This document shows positions 34,790 to 43,558 of a stretch of 64,000 nucleotides of DNA, in pieces. How positions within the stretch are numbered: the first letter of the stretch is position 1; each line of letters begins with the position of its first letter. A model generated the notes under the pieces. It ran no database searches. It saw nothing but the letters and a program-made list of their open reading frames with translations, and had not been told where the DNA came from. The position numbers were made by a program, and so were the translations under genes. Source of the DNA: Chryseobacterium indologenes (GTDB taxonomy: Bacteria; Bacteroidota; Bacteroidia; Flavobacteriales; Weeksellaceae). Location: contig DJTE01000046.1 of NCBI GenBank assembly GCA_002439165.1, positions 62,001 through 126,000 on the forward strand. Direction: 5' to 3'.

Positions 34790-35461
34790 ATGAAAAAATA
34801 CCTCATCGCGGCAGCGGTTTTAATAGGAACCGGAACAGCCATTATTACCACAACACAGTCATGCACTTCCATAGCCACATCCGACCTCGGTTTATCGATC
34901 ATTAAACGGATGCTGCTGAACGGCATAGACAAAGGAATGGGGATTTACAGCAATAAAGAAGCTTTCCTTCAGAACAATATGGTAGATAAGGCTCTTCCGA
35001 AGCAGCTCAGAGATATTAATGCCACTCTAGAAAAGATAGCTCCTTCTCTGGTTGCAAAAGAAAGGGACTATATCGCACAGGCTGCGTCCTATACTGTAAA
35101 TATATCCAAGCCCATCCTTCAGGGTGCGGTAAACAGTCTGAACGCTCAGGACGTTACCAGAATTATCCAGGGTACTACGGCCACCCAGATCCTTAAAGAA
35201 AAAACTTCGCAACAGCTTGTGGCAGCCATTGCTCCTAAGGTGGATGAAAAGCTGAACGAATACGGCATTGTAAAAACCCTTAATACCGCCCTTTCCGGGA
35301 ACAGTCTTTTGGGAAGCCTTCTCGGCGGGGGAAATAACAATGTGAACGCTGGAGGAATAAGCCAGCTTGCTTCTGAACAACTGGTCAACGGGCTCTTCAA
35401 TATTATTGAAGATTACGAGCATCAAAACTCCAAGTCTCTGTTGGGACCGCTTGGAAAATAG
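34790..35461 (+). CDS. DUF4197 family exported protein
   Basis: 223-aa exported protein; the hydrophobic N-terminus ends in TTQSC, which may be a lipobox-like end though it is less tidy than in the other lipoproteins here. Residues 30-220 fit DUF4197: a helical protein with LGLSIIKRMLLNGIDKG, the middle NISKPILQGAVNSLNAQDVTRIIQGT and the C-terminal GLFNIIEDYEHQ segment. Function unknown; homologues are widespread in Gram-negative bacteria. It begins behind a clear promoter and is followed at 41 bp by the DUF493 gene, so the two are probably one transcript. Confidence 0.85.
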   Translation: MKKYLIAAAVLIGTGTAIITTTQSCTSIATSDLGLSIIKRMLLNGIDKGMGIYSNKEAFLQNNMVDKALPKQLRDINATLEKIAPSLVAKERDYIAQAASYTVNISKPILQGAVNSLNAQDVTRIIQGTTATQILKEKTSQQLVAAIAPKVDEKLNEYGIVKTLNTALSGNSLLGSLLGGGNNNVNAGGISQLASEQLVNGLFNIIEDYEHQNSKSLLGPLGK

Positions 35462-35502
35462 AAAAAAATTCGTTATATTTATATATAATTTAACAACGGC
35501 AG

Positions 35503-35808
35503 ATGGACATATTACAAGGAAATCAACATGCAAGCCCTGAAGATTTTTACAACTCTTTAAGGGAAAAACTGGAAGATCATCATGATTTTCCGGAAGATTA
35601 TTTATTTAAATTTATTATTCCAACAGACCAGGCAAAACTTACCGAGATCTATAAAGTTTTCGACGGCATCAAATTTACACTGGGCAACCGCGAAAGCAAA
35701 AACGGAAAATACACAGCCTGTAATATTAATGCATTCGTTCTGGATGCCAATCAGGTGGTGAATATTTATAAAGAAGTAGCCAAAATAGAAGGTGTTATTC
35801 TATTGTAA
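35503..35808 (+). CDS. DUF493 (YbeD-like) family protein
   Basis: Cytoplasmic 101-aa protein with the ferredoxin-like/ACT-type fold of DUF493: DFPEDYLFKFIIPTDQAKLTEIYKVF and the C-terminal strand-helix IYKEVAKIEGVILL. The E. coli homologue YbeD lies near lipoate genes, but the function is not known and no such gene is adjacent here. A terminator hairpin follows within 10 bp. Confidence 0.9.
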   Translation: MDILQGNQHASPEDFYNSLREKLEDHHDFPEDYLFKFIIPTDQAKLTEIYKVFDGIKFTLGNRESKNGKYTACNINAFVLDANQVVNIYKEVAKIEGVILL

Positions 35809-35815
35809 AAATAAG

Positions 35816-35843
35816 CAGGCCGCCTCAATAGACGGCCTGTTTT
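35816..35843 (+). terminator. Terminator of the DUF4197-DUF493 unit
   Basis: CAGGCCG/CGGCCTG stem with a ten-base loop, followed by TTTTATG. Confidence 0.85.
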
Positions 35844-35915
35844 ATGTTGTGATAGAAATTTCACGGGTTAAGCTTTAAAAATCATTACTGATTTTATAAT
35901 CATTTATAAGCATAA

Positions 35916-35950
35916 AAAACGACTGTTTCTTATTTTGAAACAGCCGTTTT
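35916..35950 (-). terminator. Terminator of the ArsC-like gene (bidirectional)
   Basis: AAAACG-x-CTGTTTC pairs with GAAACAG-x-CGTTTT, 13 pairs and one mismatch, T runs on both exits. Confidence 0.85.
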
Positions 35951-35965
35951 TTTATATTATTTTTT

Positions 35966-36316
35966 TTATTTTTCAATAAAGAATTTGACATTTTCAACAG
36001 GTCTTCCCAACATGGCTACTGAGCCTTTGATCAGGATCGGACGCTGAATGAGCGAAGGATTTTCAGAGAGAATCTTCAGCCATTCTTCCTCGGAATACTC
36101 CTTATCTGCAAAATTCTCCAGATAAAGCTTATCGGTCTTACGGATCAGGTGAAATACCGTCTGATTCAGTTTTTTCAGTACGGTTTTAATCTCCAGAATA
36201 CTCAGCGGATCTTCAACAATGTCGATGATCTCGAAGGGTACTCCGTTTTCATCCAGATATTCCAGTACTGCATTCGACTTTGAGCAGTCTCCGTTATGTA
36301 AAACTTTTACCAGCAT
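35966..36316 (-). CDS. ArsC/Spx-family thioredoxin-fold reductase
   Basis: Cytoplasmic 116-aa protein of the arsenate reductase (glutaredoxin-dependent, ArsC) family. The catalytic cysteine is Cys11 in NGDCSKSNAVLEYL; the conserved NPSLIQRPILI segment near 85 includes the arginine of the family. Arsenate reduction is the textbook role, but no arsB or arsR is nearby, and members in this layout may be general thiol reductases or Spx-like. Transcribed alone. Confidence 0.88.
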   Translation of the reverse strand: MLVKVLHNGDCSKSNAVLEYLDENGVPFEIIDIVEDPLSILEIKTVLKKLNQTVFHLIRKTDKLYLENFADKEYSEEEWLKILSENPSLIQRPILIKGSVAMLGRPVENVKFFIEK

Positions 36317-36403
36317 GATACGGACATTTAAAAAATTAAACTTTTCTACTCAAATTTAGTAAGAATACCGGTAGCAGGCATCTTAAAATCTGATAAAAAA
36401 CTG

Positions 36404-37018
36404 TTAAAACAAACCGTTCAGCTCTGCTTCTATCTTTTCCAGAATAAAGCCGAAATCTTCGGGTTTTTCCACAAAGTCCAGATCATCCACCTCGATGATC
36501 AGAAGTTTACCTTCAGTATAATTGGAGATCCATTTTTCATATTTCTGGTTCAGTTTTGAAAGATATTCTATACTGATTGACGCTTCATATTCCCGTCCTC
36601 TTTTGTAGATCTTTTTTACCAGGTTCGGGACATCAGATTTTAAATAGATCAGAAGGTCCGGTGCAGAGATAAAAGATTTCATCAGATTGAAAACCGATTC
36701 ATAATTATTAAAATCCCTGTCTGAAAGAAGATCCATATCATTCAGGTTTTCTGCAAAAATATGGGCATCCTCATAGATGGTACGGTCCTGGATAATATTT
36801 TTGCCGCTCTCTCTGATTTCTTTTACCTGGCGGAACCTGCTTCCCAGAAAATAGATCTGAAGTGCAAAACTCCACTTGCTCATATCTGCATAAAAATCCT
36901 CAAGATAAGGATTGTGATCTACGTCTTCAAACTGGGCATCCCATCCGTAATGTTTGGAAAGCATCGTGGTTAAAGTGGTTTTTCCTGCTCCAATATTTCC
37001 TGTAACTGCAATATGCAT
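36404..37018 (-). CDS. Deoxynucleoside kinase
   Basis: Cytoplasmic kinase of 204 aa that phosphorylates deoxynucleosides (salvage of dA, dG or dC) with ATP. P-loop GNIGAGKTT at residues 7-15; catalytic EDVDHNPYLEDFY near 33 with the acidic base and substrate-binding region; QDRTIYEDAHIFAENL near 77 holds the DRS-like motif; RGREYEASI near 140 is the lid. Standard length. It starts 30 bp after the end of the propeller-like gene and probably belongs to the same transcript. Confidence 0.93.
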   Translation of the reverse strand: MHIAVTGNIGAGKTTLTTMLSKHYGWDAQFEDVDHNPYLEDFYADMSKWSFALQIYFLGSRFRQVKEIRESGKNIIQDRTIYEDAHIFAENLNDMDLLSDRDFNNYESVFNLMKSFISAPDLLIYLKSDVPNLVKKIYKRGREYEASISIEYLSKLNQKYEKWISNYTEGKLLIIEVDDLDFVEKPEDFGFILEKIEAELNGLF

Positions 37019-37048
37019 ATTCTTTTTCTCTTAGTATTTATTATTTGA

Positions 37049-38017
37049 TTAAATTCCAGCTTCCTGAACCGTGGAAACATTCTCAAGCAGTTTCTGCAAA
37101 GTGTTATCCGGCACTTTTTCTCCGGATGCTTCCGGCTTGTCCTCTGTTTTCGGCCCGGTAGTTTCCGGTACATTTTCAGAGGATTTTTCAGCATCTGCGG
37201 AAGAAGTTTTCGGTACGGTTTCCGGTTCAGTCTTCTGCCTGATTTCCTTTATTTTTTCAAGGCTGTAAAGATAGAGTTTGTTCGCTTTGATTGCAAAATA
37301 TGAAAGGATGTTTTTATCAACAATTTGTGCATCCGGATCTTCAAAAACTTTTATCAGCCCTTTTTCGGGAACATACTTCAGAATAGAATTTCCAGCAATC
37401 ACCATAATGGTATCGTTTTCTCTCCTGAAACGCTTCCCGTTTTCCAGAGGGGCTTCAAAAAGTTTTTCAAATTTCAGGGTATAGATCCTGATATGCTTCC
37501 TGGTGAGGATATATACCTTATTTTCATATACAAGAAGGTCTGTAAGATCATCAAAACTCACATCAAAAGGATAGGAATTGATCATCGTTTCGTTTCTGAA
37601 ATTATACTGTATCAGGCGTTTTGTGCTATCATCCAGCAACCATAGCTGCTGAAGGTCTTCTGCATAGGCCATCCTGATAAATCCGAACTTCTGCCTGAAA
37701 TCAATCCTCTGGATCTCATTCATATTCTGATCCACAAATTTCATTTCCTGTGCATTTTCCGAAAACAAAGGCACACTGAGAGGATTCTGAACGGTCTGGA
37801 CTTTATACGGAACGGTAAGCATCATTTTTCCAAGCTGCTTTCCTAAAGAATCGTATTTGGTAAAACTGAAATCTTTGTTCTTATAGATATACAGATTTCC
37901 GTAGTCATCTGCCAGCATATCTTTTGCCTCCTTGAGTTTTAAGGTATCCAAAGGAAGCGTTTTCTGTCCGAAAGCTGTACAGAAAAGGAAAAAAAATAGT
38001 ATGTTTAAAAATTTCAC
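37049..38017 (-). CDS. Secreted propeller-like protein of unknown function
   Basis: 322-aa exported protein (signal peptide ends TAFGQ near 18). Residues 20-255 contain repeating four-strand units (DYGNLYIYKNKDFSF, LWLLDDSTKRLIQYN, KVYILTRKHIRIYTL, ILSYFAIKANKLYLY), suggesting a beta-propeller. From about 265 the chain is a low-complexity linker rich in Pro, Glu, Lys, Thr and Ser (PETVPKTSSADAEKSSENVP). No family recognised. Its start overlaps the serine-hydrolase stop by 4 bp (ATGA), so the two are translationally coupled. Confidence 0.78.
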   Translation of the reverse strand: MKFLNILFFFLFCTAFGQKTLPLDTLKLKEAKDMLADDYGNLYIYKNKDFSFTKYDSLGKQLGKMMLTVPYKVQTVQNPLSVPLFSENAQEMKFVDQNMNEIQRIDFRQKFGFIRMAYAEDLQQLWLLDDSTKRLIQYNFRNETMINSYPFDVSFDDLTDLLVYENKVYILTRKHIRIYTLKFEKLFEAPLENGKRFRRENDTIMVIAGNSILKYVPEKGLIKVFEDPDAQIVDKNILSYFAIKANKLYLYSLEKIKEIRQKTEPETVPKTSSADAEKSSENVPETTGPKTEDKPEASGEKVPDNTLQKLLENVSTVQEAGI

Positions 38018-39108
38018 CCTTCTTTTTTAATGAGTTCAAGATACTGAAAAATTATTTCATCCAAAAGATCATTTAATCTGATGTTATCATCTTTAATATT
38101 AATCAAAACTGAGACCACAAGGCGCTCTTTAGGATATATTCTCAGGTCGGACATTCCTCCCGGATAAGCTCCTGCATGGCCGAAATAATAATTCATGTAG
38201 AAATCCCGTCCGGTAATGAATCCCATAGCGTAGGTTTTGTCTTCATTTTTGGGAATCAGCAGTTCTTTAAATGTCTCCCTGGAAACAATCCTGTCTGCAT
38301 ACAGGTAGGAATTGCCCAGCTTAATCAGATCTTCAGAGGTCGAAAGATAGCAGCCCGGGCCATAATTGAAGCTGCAGTCTGTACAGGGTACAATCTTCAG
38401 TTCATCATTTAGCCAATAATAAAAACGGGAAGTATCTGCATCAAAATTTCCATCGTCAGGAAGGGTATTCTCCAAACCTGCCTTATCCAGAACCAGTTCT
38501 TTTTTCGCTTTTATGAGAGACTGGCCGGTAAGCTTCTCGATCAGAACTCCTAAAAGGATATATCCGTAATTGCTGTAACTGTAAGCCGTTCCCGGTTTTG
38601 AGATTAATTGGGTATCCTGAAAAGACTGATAGAAATTACTTCTGTGAAGATTGTTTTTCCCGCACAGGAACCCTTTCTGCTGATCCCTGACAAGCCCTGC
38701 CCGATGGCTCAGCAATTGCTCGATCGTTATATCATATTCTTTTTCAGGAAGACTGTCCAGGTATTTATAAACACTTTCTTTAAGGTTTACTTTCTTCTGG
38801 TCCTGGAGGCTTGCCAACGCTAAGGAAGTCATGGTTTTGGAAATACTTCCTATTCTGAATTTGGTTTTAGAAGGAATGACTTCAGCCTTATTTTCCACAT
38901 CCGCATACCCTGATCCTTTGGAATAAACCAGCTGGTTTCTGTACGAGACTGAGATTGACAGCCCCGGAATATTATATTTCTTTCTGAATTTTTCAAGCAG
39001 CCTGTCGTTCTTTTTATCAAGAACAGAAAAAGCGATTTTATTTTGCCCCGCTGCCCTGCAGAAAAACAGAAAAGCGATTATCGGCATGACCTTTAAATAC
39101 TTTTTCAC
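38014..39108 (-). CDS. Secreted serine hydrolase (beta-lactamase fold)
   Basis: Exported penicillin-recognising-type serine hydrolase of 364 aa, signal peptide to about 22. Motifs: Ser88-Ile-Ser-Lys91, Tyr178-Ser-Asn180 and HAGAYPGG in the third position (HxG form). Probably a D-alanyl-D-alanine peptidase or esterase of the class C-like group. Distinct from the tandem pair at 16.6-19.5 kb: it has no C-terminal sandwich domain. ATGA-coupled to the propeller-like gene. Confidence 0.9.
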   Translation of the reverse strand: MKKYLKVMPIIAFLFFCRAAGQNKIAFSVLDKKNDRLLEKFRKKYNIPGLSISVSYRNQLVYSKGSGYADVENKAEVIPSKTKFRIGSISKTMTSLALASLQDQKKVNLKESVYKYLDSLPEKEYDITIEQLLSHRAGLVRDQQKGFLCGKNNLHRSNFYQSFQDTQLISKPGTAYSYSNYGYILLGVLIEKLTGQSLIKAKKELVLDKAGLENTLPDDGNFDADTSRFYYWLNDELKIVPCTDCSFNYGPGCYLSTSEDLIKLGNSYLYADRIVSRETFKELLIPKNEDKTYAMGFITGRDFYMNYYFGHAGAYPGGMSDLRIYPKERLVVSVLINIKDDNIRLNDLLDEIIFQYLELIKKEG

Positions 39109-39193
39109 CCTATTGTATATTTAATGGAAACTTCATAGATTTTCGGTCAGTCCGGTATTTATTTTTTTTAATGAGTTGTTCATAATCATCTTT

Positions 39194-39201
39194 CAAAAAT
39201 A
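39194..39201 (-). promoter_or_regulatory. Candidate -7 box (TATTTTTG) upstream of the 38-39 kb operon
   Basis: Exact TAnnTTTG match, 86 bp before the serine hydrolase start on the minus strand; a TTG lies 24 bases further upstream, one base longer than the usual spacing. Confidence 0.35.
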
Positions 39202-39337
39202 GTAATTTTCCGGTCGTTTTATCAGCAACTTAAAACCAAAACAAATTTCTTATGGATTCAAGTATTTTCCAAATGCTTTTAAATTTATAAATATTCAATT
39301 TTAACTTAAAACTGTTTAACCTTTTTTCCAACAAAAA

Positions 39338-39360
39338 ACAGCGCCCCGTTGGAACGCTGC
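39338..39360 (-). terminator. Terminator of the glutaminyl cyclase gene
   Basis: Minus strand: CAGCG ... CGCTG stem around a GTTGG-containing loop, with six T residues at the exit. Confidence 0.75.
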
Positions 39361-39383
39361 TGTATGATTAAAGTTTCAGTCAT

Positions 39384-40406
39384 TTATTTGATCTGTACTT
39401 CATAGATTTTCGGCCAGTTTTTGCCGGTTACCAGCATATTATCGCCTTTAAAGGCAATTCCGTTCAGAACATCATCGCTTCCTTTGGTGTTTTGTCTGGC
39501 AATTTCTGTAAAGTCAAAAGTTCCTACCACTTCTCCGTTAGCAGGATTGATCTTTAAAATAATCGGTTTCTGCCATACATTGGCATAGATAAAGCCTTTA
39601 TGATACTCCAGTTCGTTCAGCTGATCATAAGCCTGCGCGCTTCCTGCAACAGCAATATGTTTGATAAGTTTGGAAGGATCATTGGCATCCAGGAAGTATA
39701 AAAGTTTACTACCGTCTGATGCAATCAGGTTCTTCCCGTCATAGGTAAGTCCCCAACCCTCGCCCAATACGTTTGGATAGGCAAATTCCGAAAGCAGTTT
39801 CAGCGAACTTTTATCGTAGATATATCCTTTTTTGCTCTGCCAGGTCAGCTGATAAACCTTATCTCCCACAATAGTGCTTCCCTCAGAAAAATCTTCCTGT
39901 GCCTGTTTTGTAGAGGCAAGCGGAGTTGTGGTTCCCAGGGTATATTTTAAGATTTGCGATGATCCGTTCTGGCCGTCGCTTTCATAAACGGTATTTCCTT
40001 CCACCTGGAATCCCTGCACAAAATTTTTAGGATCGTGCGGATATTCTCCTATGATTTCATATGAAATTTTCTGCTCCGGATTTTTCGCAAATACGTTGAT
40101 GGTAGCATCCTGGTTCAGAACTTTTCCTCCTTTTGTTTTTACGTTGAAAGTAACGGCATTATCTCCTAATGTAAAGTATTCAGGATCTACTGTAAGGCTT
40201 GAAGATTCTTTATCTCCGAAGCTGATGGTAATACTTTCCGCATTTTCCGTCACTTCTTTAGGAAGTTCCAGTTTATCACCGAAATGATAACCTTTTGCCT
40301 CCATAGAATTGTTGTAATCATTTAAAGTGTTCAGGATCTTTTCATCTTTATTACAAGATGCCAGCAGGAGAACCGCTGCAAAACCTGCTATGATATTTTT
40401 TTTCAT
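39384..40406 (-). CDS. Glutaminyl-peptide cyclotransferase lipoprotein
   Basis: Exported lipoprotein of 340 aa, lipobox LASC (Cys18), which would convert N-terminal Gln of exported proteins to pyroglutamate. An N-terminal beta domain (about 30-115) precedes the five-bladed propeller typical of plant/bacterial glutaminyl cyclases: YPHDPKNFVQGFQVEGNTVYESDGQNGSS near 124, VYQLTWQSKKGYIYD near 196, GWGLTYDGKNLIASDGS near 228 and LNELEYHKGFIYANVWQKP near 265. Bacteroidota often use pyroglutamate at mature N-termini of exported proteins, which fits. Alone in its transcript. Confidence 0.93.
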   Translation of the reverse strand: MKKNIIAGFAAVLLLASCNKDEKILNTLNDYNNSMEAKGYHFGDKLELPKEVTENAESITISFGDKESSSLTVDPEYFTLGDNAVTFNVKTKGGKVLNQDATINVFAKNPEQKISYEIIGEYPHDPKNFVQGFQVEGNTVYESDGQNGSSQILKYTLGTTTPLASTKQAQEDFSEGSTIVGDKVYQLTWQSKKGYIYDKSSLKLLSEFAYPNVLGEGWGLTYDGKNLIASDGSKLLYFLDANDPSKLIKHIAVAGSAQAYDQLNELEYHKGFIYANVWQKPIILKINPANGEVVGTFDFTEIARQNTKGSDDVLNGIAFKGDNMLVTGKNWPKIYEVQIK

Positions 40407-40441
40407 TGAATTTCTAAATATTTCCCCAAAAATAGCAAATT

Positions 40442-40825
40442 TTATTCCGTATTGCCAATATTATCCACGGGTTGTCCAAATTGTAAGATATAACCGTTAT
40501 TATCATAGATTGCAAATTCTCTCATTTCCCATTCGAAAGTTTCTATTTCATAACAGATCTTTGCTTTGGTTTTAAGGTCTTCCCAAAGTTCATCCACCTG
40601 ATCTACATTGAAATAAAATGAGCCTGAAAAGCCTATCTTTTCAGACTTTTCATGTTCATTAGGCTGTGAAAGCATGATCTGCACTTCATCTTTCCGAAGC
40701 GAAGCCCAGTTCCAGTCACCATTTCTTCCCAACAGTGTAAATCCCAGGACCTGTGTATAAAAGCCTATGGTATCATCCATATTTTCCGTCCATAATATCG
40801 GGCGGACTGCTGTAAATTTTGTCAT
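40442..40825 (-). CDS. VOC family protein (glyoxalase/bleomycin resistance fold)
   Basis: 127 aa, cytoplasmic, two beta-alpha-beta-beta-beta units of the VOC fold (RPILWTENMDDTIGFYTQVLGF near 8 and the C-terminal FAIYDNNGYILQFGQP). Such proteins bind metal and act as glyoxalases, dioxygenases or antibiotic-binding proteins; no specific function is readable. It overlaps the preceding GNAT gene by 4 bp (ATGA). Confidence 0.85.
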   Translation of the reverse strand: MTKFTAVRPILWTENMDDTIGFYTQVLGFTLLGRNGDWNWASLRKDEVQIMLSQPNEHEKSEKIGFSGSFYFNVDQVDELWEDLKTKAKICYEIETFEWEMREFAIYDNNGYILQFGQPVDNIGNTE

Positions 40826-41331
40826 TTTTTTAAAGTTTCAAAGGTGTTTTTATTGATTTTCATATTGACAGAGAGCCAGGTCTCACCGTCTATACTTACT
40901 GTACTCTTCACTTCCGGATCTGTTTCAAAGCCTACTTTTTTATAGCATTCAATCGCTCCGGCATTCCAGTCGTAAACATTAAGTTCTGCAGTCTCACGAT
41001 TAAAATGGCTGAATCCGTATTCCAGCAGATTTTCTACCGTCTTTCTTCCGTAGCCCTTTCCTCTGTTGTTTTCATCCCAGATCAATATTCTGCCAAGCAG
41101 AAAAGTTTTTTCTTTCAGAAAGATCTGTGCATGGCCAATTATAGTTCCAATAGATTTATCTTCAATACTGAACATGAATCTGTTTTCATTTTCAAGATCA
41201 CCTTTCAGCTGTTCTTCCGTCAATGGAAAATGATAGGCAGGACCTGCAAACTGAAGGAGCATTCTCTGATCTTTGATGTTAGCAATCAGTTCTGAGATAT
41301 TCTCATCTTTAAAAGGAAGTAATTCAATCAT
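40822..41331 (-). CDS. GNAT family N-acetyltransferase
   Basis: 169 aa, cytoplasmic acetyl-CoA-dependent transferase. The acetyl-CoA loop is DENNRGKGYGRKTVENLL near 90; the FYKKVGF-like end (IECYKKVGFETDPEV near 128) is typical of the RimI/RimJ-like branch. Substrate unknown. It lies 1 bp after the SRPBCC gene and overlaps the VOC gene. Confidence 0.9.
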   Translation of the reverse strand: MIELLPFKDENISELIANIKDQRMLLQFAGPAYHFPLTEEQLKGDLENENRFMFSIEDKSIGTIIGHAQIFLKEKTFLLGRILIWDENNRGKGYGRKTVENLLEYGFSHFNRETAELNVYDWNAGAIECYKKVGFETDPEVKSTVSIDGETWLSVNMKINKNTFETLKK

Positions 41332-41332
41332 T

Positions 41333-41761
41333 TTATTTATTTTCCATGTATAATTTTAAACTCTGTCCGATAATGGCATTCCAGCCCTGAATAAAATTTT
41401 CACGGGAAAAACCTTCTCCAAGATCATTAAAATTCTCAATATTTTCATGGGTAAGCGTTACCAGTGTCTCCTCTTCTTTTGGCTGAAGATCCCAGATCAC
41501 TGTTGTTTCGGCTTCTGAAAAGTCAGGATACAACCAGGTATGTTTTAAACGCTGTTCAGGGATCAATTCTAAAATCCGGCCGCGGTGGTGGTATTTTTTT
41601 TCATCTCCGGGTTCAAAGAAGTTAAATTCTTTTCCAGCTTCCGGTTCAAAATCCTGAATATCGAAATACCAGTTTTTCATTTCCTCTTTATCGGTCAATG
41701 CTTTCCATATTTTTTGTACCGGAACCTTGATGGTGTGCTGAACAATGATAGGTATATCCAT
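41333..41761 (-). CDS. SRPBCC (AHSA1-like) domain protein
   Basis: 142-residue helix-grip protein: IVQHTIKVPVQKIWKALTDKEEMKNWYFDIQDF at the start, ETTVIWDLQPKEEETLVTLTHE near 88, and the long C-terminal helix. Members bind hydrophobic ligands or Hsp90-type partners; no specific role is known here. First gene of a compact SRPBCC-GNAT-VOC unit. Confidence 0.88.
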   Translation of the reverse strand: MDIPIIVQHTIKVPVQKIWKALTDKEEMKNWYFDIQDFEPEAGKEFNFFEPGDEKKYHHRGRILELIPEQRLKHTWLYPDFSEAETTVIWDLQPKEEETLVTLTHENIENFNDLGEGFSRENFIQGWNAIIGQSLKLYMENK

Positions 41762-41875
41762 AAATAAAACTCAAAAAGATTTTTATATAAAATTACATAT
41801 TAAAACGGCAAAAGCCGCAAAAGTTTATTTTAAATATTCTTTTACGGCTTCTGTTGGCTATTTAAATCTCTTTTA

Positions 41876-43486
41876 TCAGTGAGCAAACCCTGTAATCTTT
41901 GCTTCATCGAAATCCAGCTGCATCTCAATGGTCCTCATCACATGATCATCAAATATCTTTTCTTTTTTCATCCGGTGAAGTTCATTTCTCTGTGCCTGAA
42001 TGATCTGGCGGAGAACGTCTTTATTTTCATTAATTGCCGTTACATAATCTCCTGTGGAAGCCATACACTGAGCTTTGTCTGCCATCAGCATCATTTCGTT
42101 TTCCAGCTTATGTTTCTGGTGGCGTACCAGGCTGTTTCGTTCTGCCAGTTCAGAAAAATCATTTTCTAATTTGTGCATGGCTGTTTCTTTCAGCTTACGC
42201 ATCAGAATTACTTCCTGCTTTTCTTCCGGCAGTTCGCTTCCTGCATCCTGAATGTTCAGGAATTTCAGGATTGGAGTCAGAAGCAATCCCTGTCCTACCA
42301 GGGTAATGAGGATAATAACAAATGTTACAAATAAGATAATATTACGGTGCGGAAAAGCTTCTCCGTTTGGTAAAAATGCAGGAATAGACAATGCGGCAGC
42401 CAGGGATACCACTCCCCTCATTGCAGCAAAACTGATGATAAAAGGTTCTCTCCAGTCGGGTTTGGGAACTTTAAGCCTTAATTCCTTTGAACAGACTCGT
42501 GGAAAATACATCAGGGCATAGCTGTACAGGATTCTGGTCAGAATAATAGCCCCGCCGATCACAATACTGTAAATGATCCCTTCTGTAATGGTATAGTCTT
42601 TCATTCCGGCCACCACAACAGGAAGTTCAAGCCCGATAAGAATGAAAATAATCGTATTCATTACAAATATGAGTACACTCCACACATTTCCGGACTGTAT
42701 CCTGGAGGTATGGCTCAAATAACAGTGTGAATTATATGACATCAGCAGGCCTCCGGCCACTACTGAAAGCACTCCGGAAAAATGAAAATGCTCTGCACCC
42801 ACATACATGATGTAAGGAACGATAAGGGTAATCACGGTATCTATATTGGAGTTGGAAGGGATCAACCTTAGCAGTGCCCCGAATAACAATCCTGTTCCTA
42901 CGCCAACCGCTACTCCTCCTATGGCCATCGTAAAGAAATCCTGAACGGCATCCCTCCAGATAAACTGTCCTGAAATAACCGCTGCCAGCGCAAATTTAAA
43001 TACAATTAAACTGGATGCATCATTGATCAGACTTTCTCCTTCCAGAATGTTGGTAATCTTTTTAGGAATCTTCATGTGTTTCAGAACAGAAGTAGCCGCT
43101 ACCGCGTCAGGCGGAGAGTTTACTCCTCCCAACAGAAATCCCATTGCTACGGTAAGTCCGGGAATAATGGAAGATGAAAGATAGGCCACTACAATCGAGG
43201 TTAAAAACACCAGTCCGAAAGCCATTGAAAAGATCTGCTTCCTCCATTTGTGGAAATCCTGCCAGGAGGTAAACCAGGCCGCTTCAAATAAAATGGGCGG
43301 TAAAAAGATAAGGAATACAAGATCCGGCTCTATTTCTATATGAGGCATCCCGGGAATCAGGCTTATCAGTAATCCGGCAATTACCAGAAAAATGGGATAA
43401 GCCACCTTCAGTTTCTGCCCTATCATCACTAATATCATTACAGACAGAAGTACTGCAATGGATATGATAACATAACTGTGAATCAT
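41876..43486 (-). CDS. Na+/H+ antiporter (CPA1 family)
   Basis: Inner-membrane cation/proton antiporter, 536 aa: about 12 helices (residues 4-405) and a cytoplasmic C-terminal tail (about 410-536) with charged helices. The transport site is Asn155-Asp156 in GESLINDASSL, with Asp127 in NSPPDAVAAT preceding it; both are CPA1 hallmarks. The NSPPDA form is a small departure from the usual SPTDA. The bestrophin gene precedes it by 72 bp on the same strand. Confidence 0.92.
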   Translation of the reverse strand: MIHSYVIISIAVLLSVMILVMIGQKLKVAYPIFLVIAGLLISLIPGMPHIEIEPDLVFLIFLPPILFEAAWFTSWQDFHKWRKQIFSMAFGLVFLTSIVVAYLSSSIIPGLTVAMGFLLGGVNSPPDAVAATSVLKHMKIPKKITNILEGESLINDASSLIVFKFALAAVISGQFIWRDAVQDFFTMAIGGVAVGVGTGLLFGALLRLIPSNSNIDTVITLIVPYIMYVGAEHFHFSGVLSVVAGGLLMSYNSHCYLSHTSRIQSGNVWSVLIFVMNTIIFILIGLELPVVVAGMKDYTITEGIIYSIVIGGAIILTRILYSYALMYFPRVCSKELRLKVPKPDWREPFIISFAAMRGVVSLAAALSIPAFLPNGEAFPHRNIILFVTFVIILITLVGQGLLLTPILKFLNIQDAGSELPEEKQEVILMRKLKETAMHKLENDFSELAERNSLVRHQKHKLENEMMLMADKAQCMASTGDYVTAINENKDVLRQIIQAQRNELHRMKKEKIFDDHVMRTIEMQLDFDEAKITGFAH

Positions 43487-43487
43487 C

Positions 43488-43527
43488 TTGAGTTAGTTTT
43501 TTTGAGTTGTTTTTTTGAGTTAAACTG
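43488..43527. repeat. Three short direct repeats TTGAGTT
   Basis: TTGAGTT at 43488, 43502 and 43515, each followed by a T-rich spacer, in the gap before the antiporter start. Small and possibly chance. Confidence 0.6.
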
Positions 43528-43558
43528 TGAGGTATATGGAGTTTTCAACCTCCACAAT